DNA of 64,000 nt, from positions 1 to 64,000 of the forward strand of contig JAXHOK010000034.1 of the NCBI GenBank assembly GCA_034519515.1, read 5' to 3'. The notes beneath the pieces were generated by a model. The model did not search any database. It was not told the origin of the DNA and saw nothing but the letters and a program-made list of their open reading frames with translations. The position numbers and the translations under genes were made by a program. Source of the DNA: Arcicella sp034519515. Its GTDB lineage: Bacteria > Bacteroidota > Bacteroidia > Cytophagales > Spirosomataceae. Every line of letters begins with the position of its first letter. Within the stretch, counting starts at the first letter, position 1. Positions 1 through 9,056 of the stretch are shown in pieces.

Positions 1-59
1 CATTAAGGTGTATTGCTATAACAGATCTATTAATGCACCGTTTTTCCAGCCTACCCAAT

Positions 60-774
60 TACGCGGATAATTGCAAGAAATACCGCTGCCTGGCACTCCG
101 GTGGTGTCGCCTTTTTAAAATCGCCGGTTGGCCGGATGTTCCACCAGTTTTTTGGTGAAAACATGCTGCGCGCAGACGTCTGTAATGCGGTGGATGAACT
201 GGGCCAATTGCTGGATCACACCCGGCCCAGTGTGGCGGCATCTGAGCGCAACGCCGCCTGCATTTTTTTAAAATGCTGATCATTTTATTTTTGTTACCAA
301 CAGAACCTCAACCTGGAACAAGATTGTTTGGAACAGTACAGTTGCCCCAGGTGATATCGTGGTCGTTGACCGGAACCGTCATAAATCGATTTTGCGTCGC
401 CATTAGGATGTATAGGCGCGCTGACAGTGTTTTTTAATGCCAATGCGCAACCATTACGGCATTATCGGCCCTATTCCATGAAGTGACCTTGAACCGACTA
501 CTCATATCCAAAATGGGTGCCAAGTTTAACCTATTGATTCAATAAAAGTGCTGGCTGAAACCTGACGTCAAACCAATACGGGTAATTATCATTACCCTGA
601 TTTATGATTTTATTTTATATATCCATTGAAAGAGATTAAATTATTAGCTCGATGGCGAAATCGAAAACCCTGCACTTTGACGAAGCCCTAGGTTACTACA
701 CGCCGCGTGTTCTCCACGATTTTCGCTACGGCGATTACCACGCCATTGGCGAAGCGCCACCCGCGTTGTGATTC
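60..774 (+). pseudogene. Damaged 5' part of an Orn/Lys/Arg decarboxylase gene
   Basis: Reading frames switch repeatedly here, yet the pieces line up in order with the N-terminal and central part of PLP-dependent Orn/Lys/Arg decarboxylases. Around 91-240 one frame reads HSGGVAFLKSPVGRMF then DELGQLLDH; near 220-260 another reads VAASERNAA; near 305-400 pieces read TSTWNKIVWN and APGDIVVVDRN; near 670-690 another reads LHFDEA. The pieces continue into the intact frame starting at 775, after an in-frame TGA at 769. The dense mixture of insertions, deletions and substitutions confined to the first ~770 bases looks more like poor consensus at a contig end than natural decay, but a real pseudogene cannot be excluded. 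The true start is probably upstream of base 1. Confidence 0.7.
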
Positions 775-1869
775 TTGTGTACGGTCTTTTCAACCCAATC
801 GACCCACAAACTGCTGGCCGGTATTTCGCAGGCCTCGCAAATTCTGGTGCAAGACGCCAACAACAATAAGCTCGATACCAACTTATTTAATGAAGCGTAT
901 TTGATGCACACCTCGACAAGCCCGCAATACGCTATTATCGCCTCGTGCGACGTGGCCGCGGCGATGATGGAAGCGCCGGGCGGTACTGCTTTGGTGGAAG
1001 AGTCACTGGACGAAGCACTGGAATTTCGCCGCGCCATGCGCAAAGTCGATGACGAATATGGCGACGACTGGTGGTTTAAAGTCTGGGGCCCGGATGATTT
1101 AACTGACGAAGGTCTGGATCACCGCGATGCCTGGATGCTGCATGCCGATGAAAACTGGCACGGCTTTGGCGCCATTGCCGAAGGTTTTAACCTGCTGGAT
1201 CCAATTAAAGCCACCATTTTAACGCCGGGCCTGAACGTTGATGGTAACTTCTCCGATACCGGTATTCCGGCCGCGATCGTCGCCAAATATCTGGCCGAGC
1301 ACGGTGTGGTGATTGAAAAAACTGGCCTTTACAGCTTCTTTATCATGTTCACCATCGGCATTACCAAAGGCCGCTGGAACACCATGGTCACTGCGCTGCA
1401 GCAGTTTAAAGACGATTACGACAAAAATGCCCCGCTATGGCGCATTCTGCCGGAATTTATCCAGAAATATCCGCAGTATGAACGGATTGGCCTGAAAGAT
1501 TTGTGTGACCAGATCCACGCGATCTACCGCACCTTTAATATCGCCAAACTGACTACCGAAATGTATTTATCGGAAATGCTGCCGGCGATGAAACCAGCCG
1601 ATGCCTTTGCCAAAATGGCCCACAAAGAAATCGAACGGGTGCCATTAGACGAGCTATCTGGCCGCATCACCGCCGTGATGCTGACGCCGTATCCACCAGG
1701 CATTCCGCTGTTGGTACCAGGCGAAGTGTTTAACGAAACCATCGTCAGCTACCTGAAATTCGCCCGCGAATTTAACGGCAAGTTCCCAGGCTTCGAGACC
1801 TATATCCACGGTCTGGCGCTGACGGAAATTGATGGCAAGAAAGTCTATTATGTGGATTGTGTGCGCTGA
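775..1869 (+). CDS. PLP-dependent Orn/Lys/Arg decarboxylase, C-terminal part
   Basis: The 364-residue frame is the C-terminal half of a fold-type I basic amino acid decarboxylase, which makes a polyamine or diamine with PLP as cofactor. The PLP-lysine motif STHKLLAGISQAS sits at the very start (K12). It is followed by family blocks such as HTSTSPQYAIIASCDVAAAMM and DDWWFKVWGPD, and near the end by a TPYPPGIPLLVPGE block. The first codon is only an artefactual TTG after an in-frame stop at 769; the natural protein is about twice as long and its N-terminal portion lies in the damaged stretch upstream. GC-rich codon use differs sharply from everything after about 2.65 kb and suggests a gammaproteobacterial source. 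Substrate (ornithine, lysine or arginine) cannot be told from this half. Confidence 0.85.
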   Translation: MCTVFSTQSTHKLLAGISQASQILVQDANNNKLDTNLFNEAYLMHTSTSPQYAIIASCDVAAAMMEAPGGTALVEESLDEALEFRRAMRKVDDEYGDDWWFKVWGPDDLTDEGLDHRDAWMLHADENWHGFGAIAEGFNLLDPIKATILTPGLNVDGNFSDTGIPAAIVAKYLAEHGVVIEKTGLYSFFIMFTIGITKGRWNTMVTALQQFKDDYDKNAPLWRILPEFIQKYPQYERIGLKDLCDQIHAIYRTFNIAKLTTEMYLSEMLPAMKPADAFAKMAHKEIERVPLDELSGRITAVMLTPYPPGIPLLVPGEVFNETIVSYLKFAREFNGKFPGFETYIHGLALTEIDGKKVYYVDCVR

Positions 1870-1898
1870 GTGAGTGACTGACACATCTCCTATTGACG

Positions 1899-1925
1899 AA
1901 AAAGCCCGCGTAGCGGGCTTTTTTA
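1899..1925 (+). terminator. Rho-independent terminator after the decarboxylase
   Basis: A perfect stem AAAGCCCGC / GCGGGCTTT with a three-base loop is followed by a T run. It lies about 30 bases after the decarboxylase stop codon. The form is that of a classical proteobacterial terminator, in keeping with the foreign look of this end. Confidence 0.85.
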
Positions 1926-2181
1926 TTCTGAAGCTTTTTTACTACAAAGCTTTGGTATTGGGTTGCATCAATCTGGCAAATAAAAAAATACTTCTAGATC
2001 GAACAGCAAACGTTCAAACCTGCCCCACTGGTTTTGCTTCATTTAACCAAAACGTCATCGTCTCCCGTCAATTGCATGAAAACTCGATTTGATCCAATGC
2101 ATGGATTCTCTTTTATAAGCTGCTAGGGTTAACAAGCTTGATACAGCAAACGGTATCAGTTCAAACAACAACGGGACAAAC
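1926..2181. other. Intergenic spacer, no gene seen
   Basis: About 250 bases between the decarboxylase terminator and the MipA-like gene. A short frame overlaps it but has no recognisable content. The spacer presumably holds the promoter of the downstream outer-membrane gene; I see no convincing box. Confidence 0.5.
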
Positions 2182-2628
2182 ATGAAAAAACTTCACTGCT
2201 TATTATTGATCATTTTCAGCTTTAACTGTTTTCTGCCCACAGCATTCGCAGAGAAAAAAGCCCCTGCGCTGGTTCCTTTGCCGTCCGTTGACGACTTCTC
2301 CAAAGGCAAGGATGGCTGGAGTTTTGGCCTCGGCCTAGGTATTGAATATGAAACAGCCTACGAAGGATCAGACGAGTTTGGCGTAGAAATTCAACCGGCA
2401 GGTGGATTGCAATGGCGTAAGGGAGACGATGTGTTCTTTTTTGCCGGTGAAGCCCTCGGCTGGCGCGGTGTGCGTGCCAATCGTTGGTTGCTTGAGGCTG
2501 TCGTCGGCTTTGATGAAGGACGCGAGGAAAGTGATTCTGACGACGGTCATTTGTCAGGACTCGGTGAACAAGAAGAAGGTGCTGAACTTGTGTTGCACCA
2601 GATACTTTTCTGGCTTTTTTCTTTTTGA
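2182..2628 (+). CDS. MipA/OmpV-family outer membrane protein, truncated
   Basis: The frame starts MKKLHCLLLI with a clear Sec signal peptide ending at AFA (about residue 23). It continues with SFGLGLGIEYETAYEGSDEFG and GGLQWRKGDDVFFFAGEALG, the start of a MipA/OmpV-type outer-membrane beta-barrel; family members run about 250 residues, so at least 100 are missing. The match fades after GLGEQEEGAELVL (about 2595). The last ten residues, HQILFWLFSF, lie where sequence character changes from GC-rich to AT-rich Bacteroidota-like DNA. A one-base frame change at the end gives TRYFSGFFLFDGDKE, which might extend the homologous part to about 2640. The truncation thus marks the suspected chimeric join. 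Confidence 0.7.
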   Translation: MKKLHCLLLIIFSFNCFLPTAFAEKKAPALVPLPSVDDFSKGKDGWSFGLGLGIEYETAYEGSDEFGVEIQPAGGLQWRKGDDVFFFAGEALGWRGVRANRWLLEAVVGFDEGREESDSDDGHLSGLGEQEEGAELVLHQILFWLFSF

Positions 2629-2702
2629 TGGCGATAAGGAATGAGGTGTGAGGTAGAACTTATGCTAAACACTCACACCCAATTGCTCATACCTCAAAGC
2701 TA

Positions 2703-3419
2703 TTACCTCATGTTGTGATAAACATTCTGTACGTCATCGTCTTCTTCCAAACGTTCAATTAGTTTTTCAACATCCGCAATTTGCTCTTCACTCAATTCTT
2801 TTGTATCATTCGGAATACGCTCAAAATCAGCACCTTGTAGTTCATACCCATTTTCTTCTAAGTATTTTTGAAGCGACCCAAAAGCAGTAAATTCACCGTA
2901 AATATTGACTTGATTGGTTTCTAAATCCAAGAAAATTTCGTCAGCACCAAAATCAATTAATTCAAGTTCTAATTCCTCCACATCAATATTCTCAGTTTTA
3001 GCAATTTTGAAAACTGATTTACGGTCGAAAATGAAATCTAACATTCCTGTTGTTCCCACTGTTCCGCCACACTTAGTAAAATGGCTTCTGATATTGGCAA
3101 TACTTCGGTTGGTGTTATCGGTGGTGCATTCCACTAAAATTGCCACTCCATGAGCAGCATATCCTTCGTAAACAATCTCTTTATAATCTTCTTGGTCTTT
3201 TGAAGAGGCTTTTTTGATAGCACGCTCCACGTTGTCTTTGGGCATATTCACCGCTTTGGCGTTTTGAATAATTGCTCTCAAACGTGAATTTGAATGTGGG
3301 TCGGGTCCGCCCGCTTTCACCGCTATCACGATGTCTTTACCAATTTTGGTAAAGGTCTTCGCCATCATTCCCCATCTTTTAAACTTTCTTGCCTTTCTAA
3401 ATTCAAATGCTCTTCCCAT
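2703..3419 (-). CDS. YebC/PmpR-family (TACO1-like) regulator
   Basis: This 238-residue protein begins MGRAFEFRKARKFKRW, the usual Bacteroidota form of the YebC/PmpR N-terminus, and continues with KIGKDIVIAVKAGGPDP, MPKDNVERAIKKA and YEGYAAHGVAILVE, all hallmark blocks. YebC proteins are cytoplasmic; members have been described as DNA-binding regulators and more recently as factors that help ribosomes through proline-rich stretches. Length is normal and the acidic C-terminal domain is present (ERLEEDDDVQNVYHN). It is the first intact gene of the Bacteroidota part, transcribed toward the suspected join. The word-type palindrome arm at 3421-3459 lies directly before its start codon. Confidence 0.93.
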   Translation of the reverse strand: MGRAFEFRKARKFKRWGMMAKTFTKIGKDIVIAVKAGGPDPHSNSRLRAIIQNAKAVNMPKDNVERAIKKASSKDQEDYKEIVYEGYAAHGVAILVECTTDNTNRSIANIRSHFTKCGGTVGTTGMLDFIFDRKSVFKIAKTENIDVEELELELIDFGADEIFLDLETNQVNIYGEFTAFGSLQKYLEENGYELQGADFERIPNDTKELSEEQIADVEKLIERLEEDDDVQNVYHNMR

Positions 3420-3420
3420 G

Positions 3421-3668
3421 GATTAGTTATTAGTATGTTGGTTATTAGCTATTGGCACATCGACCATAAATATCTAATAATCAACAACTTAAAATATTTT
3501 AGATTGAAATTATTTTATTTCTTAAATTTTAATTTTCAGATTTTTACAAAGGTAAAAATTTATCTTTTTTTTAGCAAAAACTAAAACAAAAAGCCCACTT
3601 AAAAAATGGGCTTTTTGTTTTAGTTATAGGTTTCCTCAATAACTAATAACCAATAACTGATAACTAAT
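3421..3668. repeat. Palindromic word repeat, TTAGTTATTAG family, around a terminator
   Basis: The left arm at 3421-3459 is built from GTTATTAG-type words and the right arm at 3636-3667 from their complements (AATAACTAATAACC). They flank the strong hairpin at 3581-3623, so the whole 250-base gap folds back on itself. There is no gene in it. This is one member of the word-type intergenic palindromes described in the findings. Confidence 0.65.
3581..3623. terminator. Hairpin with T run on both strands
   Basis: A perfect inverted repeat with 17-base arms, CTAAAACAAAAAGCCCA and its complement, around a nine-base AT loop. It has a U-rich tail in either direction. It ends about 50 bases after the stop of the NTF2-like gene when read on the minus strand, and so is most likely that gene's neighbour-side terminator or an attenuator ahead of yebC. 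Confidence 0.8.
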
Positions 3669-3669
3669 A

Positions 3670-4215
3670 TTACCAACCATCATCTGATTTAGGTTTTACG
3701 TTGGCGGTTGATTTTTTGGGAGCAGCTTTTGCGGGAGCAGAAACCGTTGCTACTGAGGCACTTGACATTCCCATTCCTTTGATTTGTGTGTCCAAGTCAG
3801 TACGACTAAACACACGACTTACGATTTTCCATTCGTTCCCAAATTTCAACATACTCAACAGATCAACGTATTTAAAATCTCCGAAAGCTAACTCAACCGT
3901 TGCCAATGCAGATACGCCTATGTATGAGTACGATACCAATTTTGTTGAACCTCCTTTGGCAGAAATTCCACCTGCGGGTGTGCCAGCAATAAATTTAGCT
4001 ACGGGCAAATCTTGTATACTTCCTGCGGCACTCACCGTTCTAAGCATTGCCGAAGGATGAAAAGCCATATTCAATTTGGCAGCATCACCTTTTGAGATAC
4101 CCTCAAGGTAATTATTCACGCACATTTTCACGGCTTCATCCTCCGACTGTGCTTTAACAGAGACGATTCCTACCGAAACAAAAAACAAAAAGAGGACAAC
4201 TTTTGAGATATTCAT
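3670..4215 (-). CDS. Secreted NTF2-like (lumazine-binding-type) protein
   Basis: The 181-residue product has an N-terminal signal peptide (MNISKVVLFLFFVSVGIVSVKAQ written in part: cleavage likely after KAQ, residue 23). A compact alpha+beta domain with the pattern EAVKMCVNNYLEGISKGDA, MLRTVSAAGS and KFGNEWKIVSRVF follows. This pattern is typical of Bacteroidota NTF2-like proteins annotated as nuclear transport factor 2 or putative lumazine-binding family. The last 40 residues are a low-complexity Ala/Lys/Ser tail. It is probably periplasmic. The fold family serves many purposes and no catalytic residues are evident, so I assign no function. Its promoter region is shared divergently with the MATE gene. 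Confidence 0.75.
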   Translation of the reverse strand: MNISKVVLFLFFVSVGIVSVKAQSEDEAVKMCVNNYLEGISKGDAAKLNMAFHPSAMLRTVSAAGSIQDLPVAKFIAGTPAGGISAKGGSTKLVSYSYIGVSALATVELAFGDFKYVDLLSMLKFGNEWKIVSRVFSRTDLDTQIKGMGMSSASVATVSAPAKAAPKKSTANVKPKSDDGW

Positions 4216-4398
4216 AATGGATATTGTTAAGATTTTTCACCGAAATTTAGCTGAAATTTGTGAAATAACGAATATTTGAAGAATTTATTATTCTATCGAG
4301 GGATGCAAACGCCCCATTTTTTTGCAATCATTACTTATTTAAAGATGGTATCGCTAATTTTGCATAAAGGCAGAAATGCCATAAAATAAAACAATCCT

Positions 4399-5766
4399 TT
4401 GAAAAAAATACTCGAAAATTATCAGTCAGATATTTCCGCAACTTATAAACTTGCACTTCCCATTATTGCGGGACAATTAGGAATTATGCTCATGGGTTTT
4501 GCCGACACCGTTCAAGTGGGCAGAATGAATAAAGATTCTGTTCAAGCTCTTGCCGCCGCCGCCGATGCCAATGGAATACTTTTTATTATTGCCATCATCG
4601 GCTACATCTGTTTACAAATAGCTTCGCCAATGGTTTCTCAGGCAAAAACTGAAAATGATTTTCCAGAGTGTAATCGCCTACTCAGAGCAAATATTACTGT
4701 GGCAGTGCTTATGACTATTGTTTGTAGCTTTTTTATTGTATTAATTGGCTTGAATATTGAAATTTTACAACAACCCGTCGAAATCAAAACGCTTACCCAA
4801 GAATACCTCTGGATTATTACGATTTCGTTGATTCCTTCATTTATTTTTTCTTCGATAAAAAGTTTTACTGATGGGCTTTCACACACCAAAGTAGCGATGA
4901 ATATCACATGGTCGGCACTGATAATGAACGTTATTTTGAACCATTGTTTTATCAACGGCACTTGGGTTTTCCCAGAATGGGGACTCAATGGTGCGGGAGT
5001 GGCAACCTTAATATCAAGGACTTATATGGCGGTTGCTATTTGGTATTGTACTTTCGGAACGGACACTTTCAAGCAATATACTATTTTGTATGATGCCCAA
5101 AAAGGGCTGAATGATTTGGTAAAGAAGATACTAAAAGTGGGTATTCCGAGCGGCTTTCAAGGGTTTTCGGAAATTGCGGCTTTTTACGGAGCCGTCGTGA
5201 TGATGGGCTGGATTAGTATTCAGCATAAAGCCGCCCATCAAGTGGCGATTGGATATGTTGCCCTCACGTACATGGCAGCCACGGGTATTGCAGCCGCAGG
5301 TGGAATCCGTGTGGGGGCGGGTGTGGGTGAACGAAGTAAAACCGCCATTTTGAGGGCTGGCACAACGGCGTTGGGCATCGGAATTGCTTTTATGGGCATT
5401 TGTACGGTGTTTTTATTGATTTTCAACGTTGAATTAGCCAGTTATGTTAAAGACCAACAAGTGATTATGCTGGCGGCAGAATTGATAATTTGGGGCGGAT
5501 TTTTTCAGTTATTTGACGGTATTCAGTGTGTCAGTTTGGGGATTTTGCGGGGAATGCAGGATGTAAATATACCTACCATTATTACTTTTTTTGCTTATTG
5601 GGGCGTTGGTTTACCGATGAGTTATATTTTGTGTTTTCACTATGATCTTCAACATATTGGCATTTGGATTGGACTAACTCTGGCACTATTTGCCTCCGCA
5701 GTTTTGTTGAGTTGGCGGTTTTATAATAAAGCGAGAAGGTTCGGGGAGGGGGAAAAGGCGGAGTGA
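4399..5766 (+). CDS. MATE-family multidrug efflux transporter (NorM type)
   Basis: The 455-residue membrane protein has about twelve hydrophobic segments and the MATE signatures LALPIIAGQLGIMLMGFADT near the N-terminus and GLNGAGVATLIS in the middle. MATE proteins export cationic drugs and metabolites in exchange for Na+ or H+ across the inner membrane. The start is a TTG codon (MKKILENYQ); no upstream ATG is available and the next in-frame ATG would remove the first helix, so TTG is preferred. A TAATTTTG box at 4355-4362 lies about 40 bases upstream. Length is normal for the family. It is a single gene, followed by the foldback repeat at 5813. Confidence 0.92.
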   Translation: MKKILENYQSDISATYKLALPIIAGQLGIMLMGFADTVQVGRMNKDSVQALAAAADANGILFIIAIIGYICLQIASPMVSQAKTENDFPECNRLLRANITVAVLMTIVCSFFIVLIGLNIEILQQPVEIKTLTQEYLWIITISLIPSFIFSSIKSFTDGLSHTKVAMNITWSALIMNVILNHCFINGTWVFPEWGLNGAGVATLISRTYMAVAIWYCTFGTDTFKQYTILYDAQKGLNDLVKKILKVGIPSGFQGFSEIAAFYGAVVMMGWISIQHKAAHQVAIGYVALTYMAATGIAAAGGIRVGAGVGERSKTAILRAGTTALGIGIAFMGICTVFLLIFNVELASYVKDQQVIMLAAELIIWGGFFQLFDGIQCVSLGILRGMQDVNIPTIITFFAYWGVGLPMSYILCFHYDLQHIGIWIGLTLALFASAVLLSWRFYNKARRFGEGEKAE

Positions 5767-6176
5767 ACGGTACATGGAAAACGGATATTGAGCAAGAAGG
5801 AAGTTTTCACTTAGTAACGGGAATTAAATAATATCATCCATTAATGCGTAATTATTTTTGTTTCCTTCGAGGCAGTAAAACCGCAATTTAGCATCGCTAA
5901 ATGAGGATTTTACTAACGAAAAAGGGGGTAAAAAGAATGAGTAGTAATGGGTGAGGTTATTTAATTCACGTTACTTAAAGTAAAAACATCCTTTATCGAA
6001 TCAAATACTTAGAAATACAATAGGGTTCTTTTACGCTATTCTTACACATAAACCGTTGATGGAAAAATCATATTAGGCTATTTTTATTGGGCGAACTACA
6101 CTGGTAAATCTAAATTTTTCAACACTGAATTACCACAAGCCCTATCTTTGTAAATCAAACAATCATAATTTCCCCG
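5767..6176. other. Gene-free stretch between MATE gene and mutS
   Basis: These 410 bases hold no frame of note. The first two-thirds is the foldback repeat 5813-5975. The remainder is AT-rich and contains TATCTTTG at 6143-6150, a plausible -7 box for mutS 27 bases before its ATG, though I see no good TTTG at -33. Confidence 0.6.
5813..5975. repeat. Foldback repeat, TAGCGATGCTA family, copy 1
   Basis: A 163-base element with imperfect terminal inverted repeats: AGTAACGGGAATTAAATAA at the left and the complement of AGTAACGTGAATTAAATAA at the right. The centre carries GTAAAACCGCAATTTAGC followed by ATCGCTAAATGAGG, so TTAGC/GCTAA makes a small inner hairpin. A second, longer copy in the same orientation lies at 51113-51305 and the two share ends, centre and most of the sequence. 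No reading frame of note; no clear target duplication. It has the form of a non-autonomous mobile element or a structured intergenic repeat. Confidence 0.75.
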
Positions 6177-9053
6177 ATGGCAAGACCTTCCCAAAATCCT
6201 AATGATAAAAAAAAAACCGCTACTAAACACGAAACACCCCTTTCTAAGCAATACAACCAGATAAAACTCAAATATCCTGGGGCTTTGTTGTTGTTTCGGG
6301 TGGGTGATTTTTATGAAACTTTCGGGGAAGATGCCGTGCTGACAGCCAAGATTCTGGGCATTACCCTCACCCGTAGAAACAACGGAAATGCTGATGACCA
6401 TTTGGCAGGTTTTCCACATCATTCGCTGGATAATTATTTACCAAAACTGGTGCGGGCGGGTCAGCGAGTGGCTATTTGCGACCAATTGGAAGACCCCGCA
6501 ACCGCCAAAGGAATTGTAAAAAGGGGCGTTACGGAATTGGTTACGCCAGGGGTTTCATACAACGATAATGTACTTGATACGAGCCGAAATAATTACTTGG
6601 CTTCCGTTCATTTTGCTTCATTTTCAAAGGATATTTTAGGGATTGCCTTTCTGGATATTTCCACGGGCGAGTTTCTTTGTTCGCAGGGAAATGCGGCTTA
6701 CATAGAAAAATTATTGCAAAGTTTTGCACCTTCCGAAGTACTTTTTTGTAAGAAAAACCGAACTGAATTTGCCCAATTATTTGGCGATAAATTCAATACT
6801 TTTGGTTTGGACGATTGGGCTTTTAAGCACGATTTTGCTTATCCTTTATTAACTAATCACTTCAAAACCAACAACTTAAAAGGTTTTGGCGTTGATTCTT
6901 TGACGGAAGGTATCATTGCAGCGGGCGTAATTATGCACTATTTGGCAGAAACCGAACACCGTGAAATTGGACATATTTCCAGAATGAATCGTTTGGAAGA
7001 AGAGAAATACGTTTGGTTGGATAAATTCACGATTCGGAATTTGGAATTAGTCTATGCTCAACAAGAAGGTGGTATTCCACTAATTCAGATTCTTGACCAA
7101 ACCATGACTCCGATGGGAGCAAGATTATTACGAAAATGGTTGGTTTTGCCTTTGAAAGATAAATCCCAAATCCAAGAGCGACTCAATACCGTTTCTTATT
7201 TCAAAGAAAACGGAGAATTGCGGGAATCATTGGAATCAAGTTTAAAACAAATTGGTGATTTAGAGCGACTTATCTCGAAAGTTGCCGTAAAAAGAATCAA
7301 TCCCCGTGAGCTTTTAGCACTGAAAAAAGCCCTTCTACACATTGAGCCGATTCGTTGGCAATTGATGAATGGAAAACCGTTGGAAATTGTGGGTGGATTG
7401 AGGTCAGAACATGACAGAAGATTAGAGATAGTTTCTTCTGATGGAGAAGTATTTGACGATAATACTGAACGAAACGAAATTAGTAGTGATGATTTTTTGA
7501 ATGAAGTTTTGAATCCTGGATATAAAAGTCAAAAGTTGAAAGCTGAAAGTCATAAGATTGAGGAAGAAAACCATAATTTGGAGAAATCACAAATCACAAC
7601 TCAAAAATCACAAATACTACTTAAATACGCCGACCAATTAAATCCTTGTCAGTTCCTTTTAGATAAAATTCAAAAAGAACTCCGTGACGACCCACCAATG
7701 TTGAGTAACCAGGGCGGAATGATTCGCCAAGGGGTTGATGATGAGTTGGATGAATTGCTGGGAATCGCTTTTACGGGTAAAGATTTTTTGGTACAAATAC
7801 AAAATCGAGAGATTGAAAGAACGGGAATTTCATCTCTGAAAATTTCTTTCAACAAGGTTTTTGGGTATTATTTAGAAGTAACTAATTCGCACAAAGACAA
7901 AGTACCCGAAGACTGGATTCGTAAGCAAACCCTTGTGAACGCCGAGCGTTATATCACACCCGAATTGAAAGAATATGAAGAAAAAATCTTGGGGGCAGAG
8001 GATAAAATCAACGTTATTGAGCAGCGAATTTTTAATGAATTGGTAAACGTGGCGAATGAGTATATCCACCAAATTCAACAAAATGCCAAAATCATTGCGG
8101 TAATTGATGTGCTAACAAATTTTGCCAAAGTTGCCATTAAACATAATTATTCAAAACCACAAGTAACTGACAGCAAAGCTCTTAGTATCAAAGACGGTCG
8201 CCACCCCGTGATTGAACAACAACTGCCTTTGGGTGAAAAGTACGTGCCGAATGATTTGTTTTTGGATGATAGCACCCAACAAATCATCGTCATCACAGGA
8301 CCAAACATGGCAGGAAAATCTGCACTCTTGCGACAAACGGCTTTGATTGTTTTGATGGCTCAAATTGGTAGTTTCGTTCCCGCTTCCGAGGCTGAAATTG
8401 GCATTGTTGATAAAGTTTTCACCCGTGTGGGGGCGAGTGATAATTTATCGAAGGGCGAATCTACTTTTATGGTGGAAATGACCGAAACCGCCAGCATTCT
8501 AAACAACCTTTCGGAGAGAAGTCTCGTTTTGATGGATGAAATCGGGCGGGGAACGAGTACCTATGATGGCGTTTCGATTGCCTGGGCGATTGCCGAACAC
8601 TTGCATAATCATCAAAATTGTCGTCCAAAAACCCTTTTTGCTACGCACTATCACGAGTTGAATGAATTAGCGAATGATTTTCCGAGGATTAAGAATTTCA
8701 ATGTATCGGTCAAAGAAATCAACGGCAAAGTAATTTTTATGCGGAAGTTACAAGAAGGTGGTTCGGAACATAGCTTTGGAATTCACGTGGCTCAATTGGC
8801 TGGAATCCCGCAAAATGTGGTGTATCGGGCGAGTGAAATTTTGGTAGAATTAGAAAAAAATCGTACCAAAGAACAACACCGCCAGACGATTCGAGAGATG
8901 CCCAAAAATAATTTTCAGATGTCGATGTTTGAAGCCGAGAAGAATCCAAAATTTGAAAAAGTGGAAACGCTCTTGAAAAATCTTGATATTAATACGATGT
9001 CTCCGATTGAAGCGTTATTGAAATTGAATGAAGTGAAGCGGGCGATGGAGTAG
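6177..9053 (+). CDS. mutS: DNA mismatch repair protein MutS
   Basis: The product is the mismatch-recognition ATPase that clamps on mispaired DNA and recruits MutL. The mismatch-binding loop GDFYETFGEDA is present near residue 45. The ATPase domain has Walker A GPNMAGKSALL (from residue 708), the DEIGRGTSTYDG Walker B block and ATHYHEL. At 958 residues it is longer than the usual ~850-880: there is an extra stretch of about 80 residues in the core domain (roughly residues 402-482), Lys/Glu/Ser/Gln-rich, partly encoded by repeated AAATCACAAATCAC-type DNA words. The N-terminal 20 residues are a Lys-rich extension. The gene stands alone and ends in the hairpin at 9096. Confidence 0.97.
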   Translation: MARPSQNPNDKKKTATKHETPLSKQYNQIKLKYPGALLLFRVGDFYETFGEDAVLTAKILGITLTRRNNGNADDHLAGFPHHSLDNYLPKLVRAGQRVAICDQLEDPATAKGIVKRGVTELVTPGVSYNDNVLDTSRNNYLASVHFASFSKDILGIAFLDISTGEFLCSQGNAAYIEKLLQSFAPSEVLFCKKNRTEFAQLFGDKFNTFGLDDWAFKHDFAYPLLTNHFKTNNLKGFGVDSLTEGIIAAGVIMHYLAETEHREIGHISRMNRLEEEKYVWLDKFTIRNLELVYAQQEGGIPLIQILDQTMTPMGARLLRKWLVLPLKDKSQIQERLNTVSYFKENGELRESLESSLKQIGDLERLISKVAVKRINPRELLALKKALLHIEPIRWQLMNGKPLEIVGGLRSEHDRRLEIVSSDGEVFDDNTERNEISSDDFLNEVLNPGYKSQKLKAESHKIEEENHNLEKSQITTQKSQILLKYADQLNPCQFLLDKIQKELRDDPPMLSNQGGMIRQGVDDELDELLGIAFTGKDFLVQIQNREIERTGISSLKISFNKVFGYYLEVTNSHKDKVPEDWIRKQTLVNAERYITPELKEYEEKILGAEDKINVIEQRIFNELVNVANEYIHQIQQNAKIIAVIDVLTNFAKVAIKHNYSKPQVTDSKALSIKDGRHPVIEQQLPLGEKYVPNDLFLDDSTQQIIVITGPNMAGKSALLRQTALIVLMAQIGSFVPASEAEIGIVDKVFTRVGASDNLSKGESTFMVEMTETASILNNLSERSLVLMDEIGRGTSTYDGVSIAWAIAEHLHNHQNCRPKTLFATHYHELNELANDFPRIKNFNVSVKEINGKVIFMRKLQEGGSEHSFGIHVAQLAGIPQNVVYRASEILVELEKNRTKEQHRQTIREMPKNNFQMSMFEAEKNPKFEKVETLLKNLDINTMSPIEALLKLNEVKRAME

Positions 9054-9056
9054 TTT

